From: Flavobacterium microcysteis
GTDB lineage: Bacteria; Bacteroidota; Bacteroidia; Flavobacteriales; Flavobacteriaceae
NCBI RefSeq assembly: GCF_006385255.1
Contig: NZ_VFJE01000056.1
Span: 806,001 to 870,000 of the forward strand
DNA length: 64,000 bases
Reading direction: 5' to 3'
In this document: one piece after another, positions 60,547 through 64,000 of the stretch
Layout of the letters: every line of letters begins with the position of its first letter
How positions within the stretch are numbered: the first letter of the stretch is position 1
The notes under the pieces: model-generated
Databases searched by the model: none
The model's input: the letters and a program-made list of their open reading frames with translations, nothing else
What the model was told of the DNA's origin: nothing
Position numbers and translations under genes: made by a program

Positions 60547-61352
60547 TGATTACTGAGAAAACAAAAATACATTTTACGGATAACTACCTCATAAATCCGA
60601 CTAACCCTATCACTGTAAACGTAATCGGTGCAGGAGGCACGGGTTCAAAAGTACTGACCGCCTTAATGGAAATGAACCACAGCTTAGTTGAACTTGGACA
60701 CGCAGGATTATCCGTTCGCCTTTGGGATGACGATGTTATCACGACTGCCAATTTGGGCAGACAGCGTTTTGCCGAGTGCGAGGTTGGCTTATTTAAATCC
60801 GTTGCCCTGATAAACCGAGCCAATCGTTTTATGGGAACTTATTGGAAAGCGGAAACGGTGAAATTTGAGAAAGATAGTTTGGGAAGACTGCCCCAAAATG
60901 CAGAGGCAACTATCTACATTACTTGTGTTGACAATGTACAGGCGAGGTTTGGCGTTGCTGAAATACTTAAAGAATTATGCAACCGCAGAAATCATAGAGA
61001 TACACCTAAATATTGGTTAGACTTTGGCAACAGCCAGCATACAGGACAGGTCATATTATCCACTATTGGAGAAATTAAGCAACCCAATTCTGAAAAGTAT
61101 GAAACGGTGGCAAGCCTGCCATTTGTTACCGAAGAATTTGGGGAATTGCTACTACAGTCCGAAGCACAGGACGACACACCAAGCTGTTCCTTAGCAGAAG
61201 CCTTGGAAAAACAGGAATTGTTTATCAATTCTGCCTTGGCACAAATGGGATGTTCGCTGTTGTGGAGTTTGTTCCGCCATGGCATGACCGAATACAGGGG
61301 ATTTTTCCTTAATCTTAGAAACTTTCAGTCACAACCCCTAAAAGTCGCCTGA
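60543..61352 (+). CDS. PRTRC system ThiF-family protein (E1-like)
   Basis: The 269-residue protein has the Rossmann-type ATP-binding start VNVIGAGGTGSKVLTALMEM (about 24-43), the acidic DDDVITTANLGRQRF segment and a second half with CVDNVQARFGVAEIL. ThiF/E1 enzymes adenylate the C-terminus of a ubiquitin-like protein. Near the end, CSLAEALEKQELFINSALAQ resembles the crossover region. It would act with PRTRC C. Confidence 0.88.
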   Translation: MMITEKTKIHFTDNYLINPTNPITVNVIGAGGTGSKVLTALMEMNHSLVELGHAGLSVRLWDDDVITTANLGRQRFAECEVGLFKSVALINRANRFMGTYWKAETVKFEKDSLGRLPQNAEATIYITCVDNVQARFGVAEILKELCNRRNHRDTPKYWLDFGNSQHTGQVILSTIGEIKQPNSEKYETVASLPFVTEEFGELLLQSEAQDDTPSCSLAEALEKQELFINSALAQMGCSLLWSLFRHGMTEYRGFFLNLRNFQSQPLKVA

Positions 61353-61671
61353 CCCGAAAATCGGGCGGCAAAAAGACACCCCCTCCCAAGGTCGGGACAG
61401 TCTTTTTGCATTTAAGCGGTGCAGCCAATTTAATAAAAATGCACAATGTGCCATTTTATCAAACAGGCTGCGAGAATTTTGCAAGGGATATGCATTATCC
61501 CATTTGTTATTTCAGCGAACTTCTTTTCTTTCCGCACAAACGACCAAAGAAAAGATTCTGTGTTATAATCCAAATTGTTTTAACCATTTTTATTAATTCT
61601 TTTAAAAATATAATTGTTTAATCCTTTTTTTTAAATTAATATCGTAATATTGCAATATAAAATAAAGCACT
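61353..61671. repeat. Intergenic region with inverted repeats after the PRTRC operon
   Basis: Arms GCAAAAAGAC (61368-61377) and GTCTTTTTGC (61400-61409) pair perfectly. Inside, TCCC-N6-GGGA (61384-61397) can form a short stem. A CCCGA-AAA-TCGGG hairpin precedes. It may terminate the PRTRC operon. The 71-codon frame at 61406-61621 has no support and is taken as chance. Confidence 0.5.
61639..61659 (+). promoter_or_regulatory. Candidate ArsR operator 1, overlapping the arsR promoter
   Basis: AT-ATCGTAATATTGCAATATA, with a perfect 12-base palindrome ATATTGCAATAT inside. TAATATTG within it is one base from the -7 consensus, so a bound repressor would block the promoter. The same motif recurs at 62027-62047. 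Confidence 0.6.
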
Positions 61672-62004
61672 ATGGGAATTACTAAAACAGACATGTATAC
61701 AGATGATCAAAACAAGTTTGCATCACTTCTTAAAGTTTTAGGTCATCCTGCCAGAATTGCAATACTTCAATATATTATAAATCAGGAAAAATGTATCTGT
61801 AATGATTTAGTGGAGGAGTTAGGATTAGCACAGGCAACTATTTCGCAACATTTAAAAGAATTAAAAAGTATCGGAATCATTCAAGGTTCAATTGAAGGGA
61901 AGTCGGTTTGCTACTGCATTGAAGAGAAGGTATGGAATCAATTTCAAGAAGAATTTAATGCTTTTTTCAATCAAGCTGTTAAAGTAAACCACCAATGCTG
62001 TTAA
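61672..62004 (+). CDS. arsR: ArsR/SmtB family arsenic-responsive repressor
   Basis: The 110-residue winged-helix repressor starts MGITKTDMYTDDQNKFASLL. LKVLGHPARIAILQYIINQE (about 22-41) leads to the metalloid site KCICNDLVEE (about 42-51), with two Cys. The recognition helix is ATISQHLKELKSIGI. The C-terminal NHQCC supplies further thiols. Binding arsenite would free the operators at 61639 and 62027. The gene heads the ars operon. Confidence 0.92.
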   Translation: MGITKTDMYTDDQNKFASLLKVLGHPARIAILQYIINQEKCICNDLVEELGLAQATISQHLKELKSIGIIQGSIEGKSVCYCIEEKVWNQFQEEFNAFFNQAVKVNHQCC

Positions 62005-62026
62005 AGACATTTTTTTACATTTAATT

Positions 62027-62047
62027 ATCGTTATATTGCTATATAAC
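62027..62047 (+). promoter_or_regulatory. Candidate ArsR operator 2
   Basis: ATCGTTATATTGCTATATAA is a variant of the operator at 61639-61659 (ATCG..ATATTGC.ATATA), 43 bases before the DUF6428 start codon. Two sites would give arsR and the rest of the operon joint or separate control. Confidence 0.55.
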
Positions 62048-62089
62048 ATTATGTATTATCCATTTTATCATATTTAAAAATTAACTATT

Positions 62090-62563
62090 ATGAAATTATC
62101 AGAAATCAAAGAAATCCTGCCAGCATTAGACAATGTTGAATTTCAATTAGAGAACGGAACATTTGTTCCCGAACACTTCCATGTTACAGAAGTGGGACAG
62201 ATTATTAAAAACTTTATTGACTGTGGCGGAGTAATCCGAAATGAAAAAGTTGTCAATTTTCAATTATGGAATGCTGACGATTATCAGCACCGTCTAAAAC
62301 CGGGAAAATTATTGAGCATTATCAAATTGTCTGAGGAAAAACTAGGCATTGAAGATCATGATATTGAAGTGGAATATCAGGACATTACTATAGGTAAATA
62401 TGACTTGGGATTTAATGGTAAAAATTTTATTTTATTAAGCAAACAGACAGCGTGTCTGGCTAAGGACCAATGTGGAATCCCGTCCGATACTTCCAAGGTA
62501 AACGTATCGCAGCTAAATGTTGACAATACCAATTCATGTACACCTGGCGGAGGCTGCTGTTAA
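62090..62563 (+). CDS. DUF6428 family protein of ars operons
   Basis: The 157-residue protein MKLSEIKEILPALDNVEFQL has VPEHFHVTEVGQIIKNFIDC (about 24-43), with His and Cys, and ends NSCTPGGGCC. The His and Cys pairs suggest metal or arsenite binding. It regularly follows arsR in Bacteroidota ars operons, but its role is unknown. It starts 43 bases after operator 2. Confidence 0.85.
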   Translation: MKLSEIKEILPALDNVEFQLENGTFVPEHFHVTEVGQIIKNFIDCGGVIRNEKVVNFQLWNADDYQHRLKPGKLLSIIKLSEEKLGIEDHDIEVEYQDITIGKYDLGFNGKNFILLSKQTACLAKDQCGIPSDTSKVNVSQLNVDNTNSCTPGGGCC

Positions 62564-62601
62564 TTTTTTAATATTAATAAACCATCATACCAATCAAGAT
62601 A

Positions 62602-63216
62602 ATGTTATATACTGAAATAGAAAATACGATTAAAACATTCGATTTTAAACAAATTACTGAAGAACGTAAAAGTGTTCTTCAGCCTCTGGTTGACTTTATT
62701 CAAAGTAAGGTAAATAGCAGGCAGGAAATCAGATTGAACCTAATCTGCACACATAATTCCAGAAGAAGCCATATGTCTCAGGTCTGGGCTCAGACCGCTG
62801 CTGCATATTATAATATAAAAAATGTTTCATGTTATTCGGGAGGTACTGAAGCTACTGCCTTATTCCCTATGGTAGCCGAAACTTTACAGTACTCTGGATT
62901 TAAAGTTAAAGCTATTTCAGAAGGCAATAACCCAGTATATTCAATTAAGTTTTCTGCAAATGAATTTCCTGTTATTGGGTTTTCTAAAACCTATGATGAT
63001 GATTTTAATCCTGAAAGTGAGTTTGCAGCTATAATGACCTGTTCTCAGGCGGATGGCGGATGCCCATTTATTGCAGGTGCCGAAAAGCGTATCCCTATTA
63101 CTTTTGAAGACCCAAAAGTATCTGATGGCACGCCACAGCAAAAGCAAATATATCAGGAGCGCAGCCTGCAAATCGGAACTGAAATGTTTTATGTATTCTC
63201 AAAAATCAAACAATAA
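62602..63216 (+). CDS. arsC: Low-molecular-weight phosphatase-like arsenate reductase
   Basis: The 204-residue protein has the phosphatase P-loop LICTHNSRRSHMSQ (about 48-61), CX5R-type with Cys followed by HNSRR. MTCSQADGGCPFIAGAEKRI (about 147-166) supplies further Cys residues that could relay electrons as in thioredoxin-linked arsenate reductases. The substrate arsenate is inferred from the ars context. The pump gene follows after two bases. Confidence 0.88.
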   Translation: MLYTEIENTIKTFDFKQITEERKSVLQPLVDFIQSKVNSRQEIRLNLICTHNSRRSHMSQVWAQTAAAYYNIKNVSCYSGGTEATALFPMVAETLQYSGFKVKAISEGNNPVYSIKFSANEFPVIGFSKTYDDDFNPESEFAAIMTCSQADGGCPFIAGAEKRIPITFEDPKVSDGTPQQKQIYQERSLQIGTEMFYVFSKIKQ

Positions 63217-63218
63217 AA

Positions 63219-64000
63219 ATGGCAGCAAATAACTGTGCACCTGTCTCAGGGCGAAAGAAATTAAGTTTTTTAGACAGATTTTTAACGCTGTGGATTTTTC
63301 TGGCGATGGCTCTTGGCGTAGCAATAGGCTATTTCATTCCGTCCAGTGGTAATTTCATCAATTCCTTTTCCAGCGGAACAACTAATATTCCCTTAGCTGT
63401 TGGGCTTATTCTAATGATGTATCCGCCTTTGGCAAAAGTGAAATATGAACAAATGGGACAGGTTTTTAGAAACACAAAAATCCTAGGAGCTTCTTTATTT
63501 TTAAATTGGGTTGTTGGGCCAATTTTAATGTTTTCCCTGGCCTTACTTCTTTTAAATGGCTATCCGGAATATATGATCGGTGTCATCCTTATCGGCTTGG
63601 CACGCTGTATAGCCATGGTAGTAGTATGGAATGACCTTGCAGATGGAAACAGGGAATATGCGGCCGGGCTTATTGCGCTAAATAGTATTTTTCAGGTTTT
63701 GCTTTACAGCGTATACGCTTATATCTTTATAACTATTCTTCCTCCGTATTTTGGTTATAACGGATTTGAGGTAAATATTAGTATTGGTCAGATTGCAGAA
63801 AGTGTCGGGATATATTTGGGAATTCCTTTCGCACTTGGCATCATCAGCCGATATGCTCTTATTGCATTAAAAGGAACTGAATGGTTTGAAACTAAATATG
63901 TGCCTTTTATTTCGCCTATTACACTCCTGTCATTACTTTTTACAATCATCGTTATGTTCAGCCTTAAAGGAGAACTGATTGTTCAAATTCCTATGGATGT
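63219..64000 (+). CDS. ACR3-type arsenite efflux pump, 3' part beyond window
   Basis: Open frame from ATG 63219 (MAANNCAPVSGRKKLSFLDR) to the window end, 260 codons. Several membrane helices are visible, and IGLARCIAMVVVWNDLADGN (about residues 125-145) contains the Cys conserved in ACR3 pumps. It continues FQVLLYSVYAYIFI and LGIPFALGIISRYA. It exports arsenite across the inner membrane. The end lies outside the window. Confidence 0.92.
   Translation, partial: MAANNCAPVSGRKKLSFLDRFLTLWIFLAMALGVAIGYFIPSSGNFINSFSSGTTNIPLAVGLILMMYPPLAKVKYEQMGQVFRNTKILGASLFLNWVVGPILMFSLALLLLNGYPEYMIGVILIGLARCIAMVVVWNDLADGNREYAAGLIALNSIFQVLLYSVYAYIFITILPPYFGYNGFEVNISIGQIAESVGIYLGIPFALGIISRYALIALKGTEWFETKYVPFISPITLLSLLFTIIVMFSLKGELIVQIPMD

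Noticed and set aside
61406..61621. 71-codon frame between ThiF and arsR
   Set aside because: It lies over an inverted repeat and an AT-rich leader with no recognised domain.

Overview
The window looks like Bacteroidota DNA, most likely a Flavobacterium- or Chryseobacterium-like member of the Flavobacteriia. The clues are AT-rich sequence, promoters of the TAnnTTTG type, a giant surface protein ending in a type IX secretion (T9SS) sorting domain, and families largely confined to this phylum (DUF3347, DUF2911, DUF6428, DUF6660-like, PRTRC genes with a DUF932 gene). No rRNA, complete tRNA, CRISPR array or insertion sequence was seen.

Layout. (1) 1-11.5 kb: three related secreted proteins on the minus strand. 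These are a beta-helix protein running off the left edge, a decayed internal-deletion remnant, and a 2,777-residue modular adhesin (beta-helix, MBG domains, three BspA-type repeat blocks, SprB repeat, T9SS domain). The remnant and the adhesin share about 600 bp of duplicated upstream DNA. (2) 11.8-13.2 kb: a short-chain dehydrogenase and a DUF1826-like protein. (3) 13.3-23.4 kb: a restriction/defence island with a PD-(D/E)XK/DUF5655-type protein, an XRE regulator and a six-gene type I restriction-modification operon. The operon is unusual in having two different hsdM genes, one hsdS, one hsdR and two small nuclease-like ORFs. (4) 23.4-25 kb: an apparent tRNA 3'-end fragment (possible attachment-site scar), an unknown ORF and a broken copy of a small metal-operon protein.

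(5) 24.9-32.9 kb: a divalent-cation efflux operon with a DUF6660-like protein, an RND pump fused to a TolC-like domain, an adaptor and a Zn/Cd P-type ATPase. (6) 33.2-54.6 kb: a large copper/silver island. It has two Cys/His-rich secreted proteins, five DUF3347 copies (one a pseudogene), a YVTN propeller lipoprotein, a haem-binding protein, a CusA split by a one-base shift, TolC, two adaptors, CopA ATPase, a DUF305 protein and a multicopper oxidase fused to a CopB-like barrel. The same heavy-metal-binding module (CPMHP...CPxCGM) recurs in the lipoprotein, both adaptors, the ATPase (twice) and the oxidase, which suggests a shared copper-handling code from inner membrane to outer membrane. An HhH/PD-(D/E)XK nuclease sits inside this island. 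(7) 55.3-61.4 kb: mobile-element backbone (ssb, DUF932, PRTRC E, C, F, B, ThiF), preceded and followed by large inverted-repeat structures. (8) 61.6-64 kb: an arsenic operon (arsR, DUF6428, arsenate-reductase-like phosphatase, ACR3 pump cut by the window end) with two matching ArsR-type operators.

Overall, the right two thirds look like an integrative element or plasmid segment carrying zinc/cadmium, copper/silver and arsenic resistance. The left part looks like chromosomal surface-protein and restriction loci. All functions are inferred from motifs read by eye; no database search was run.
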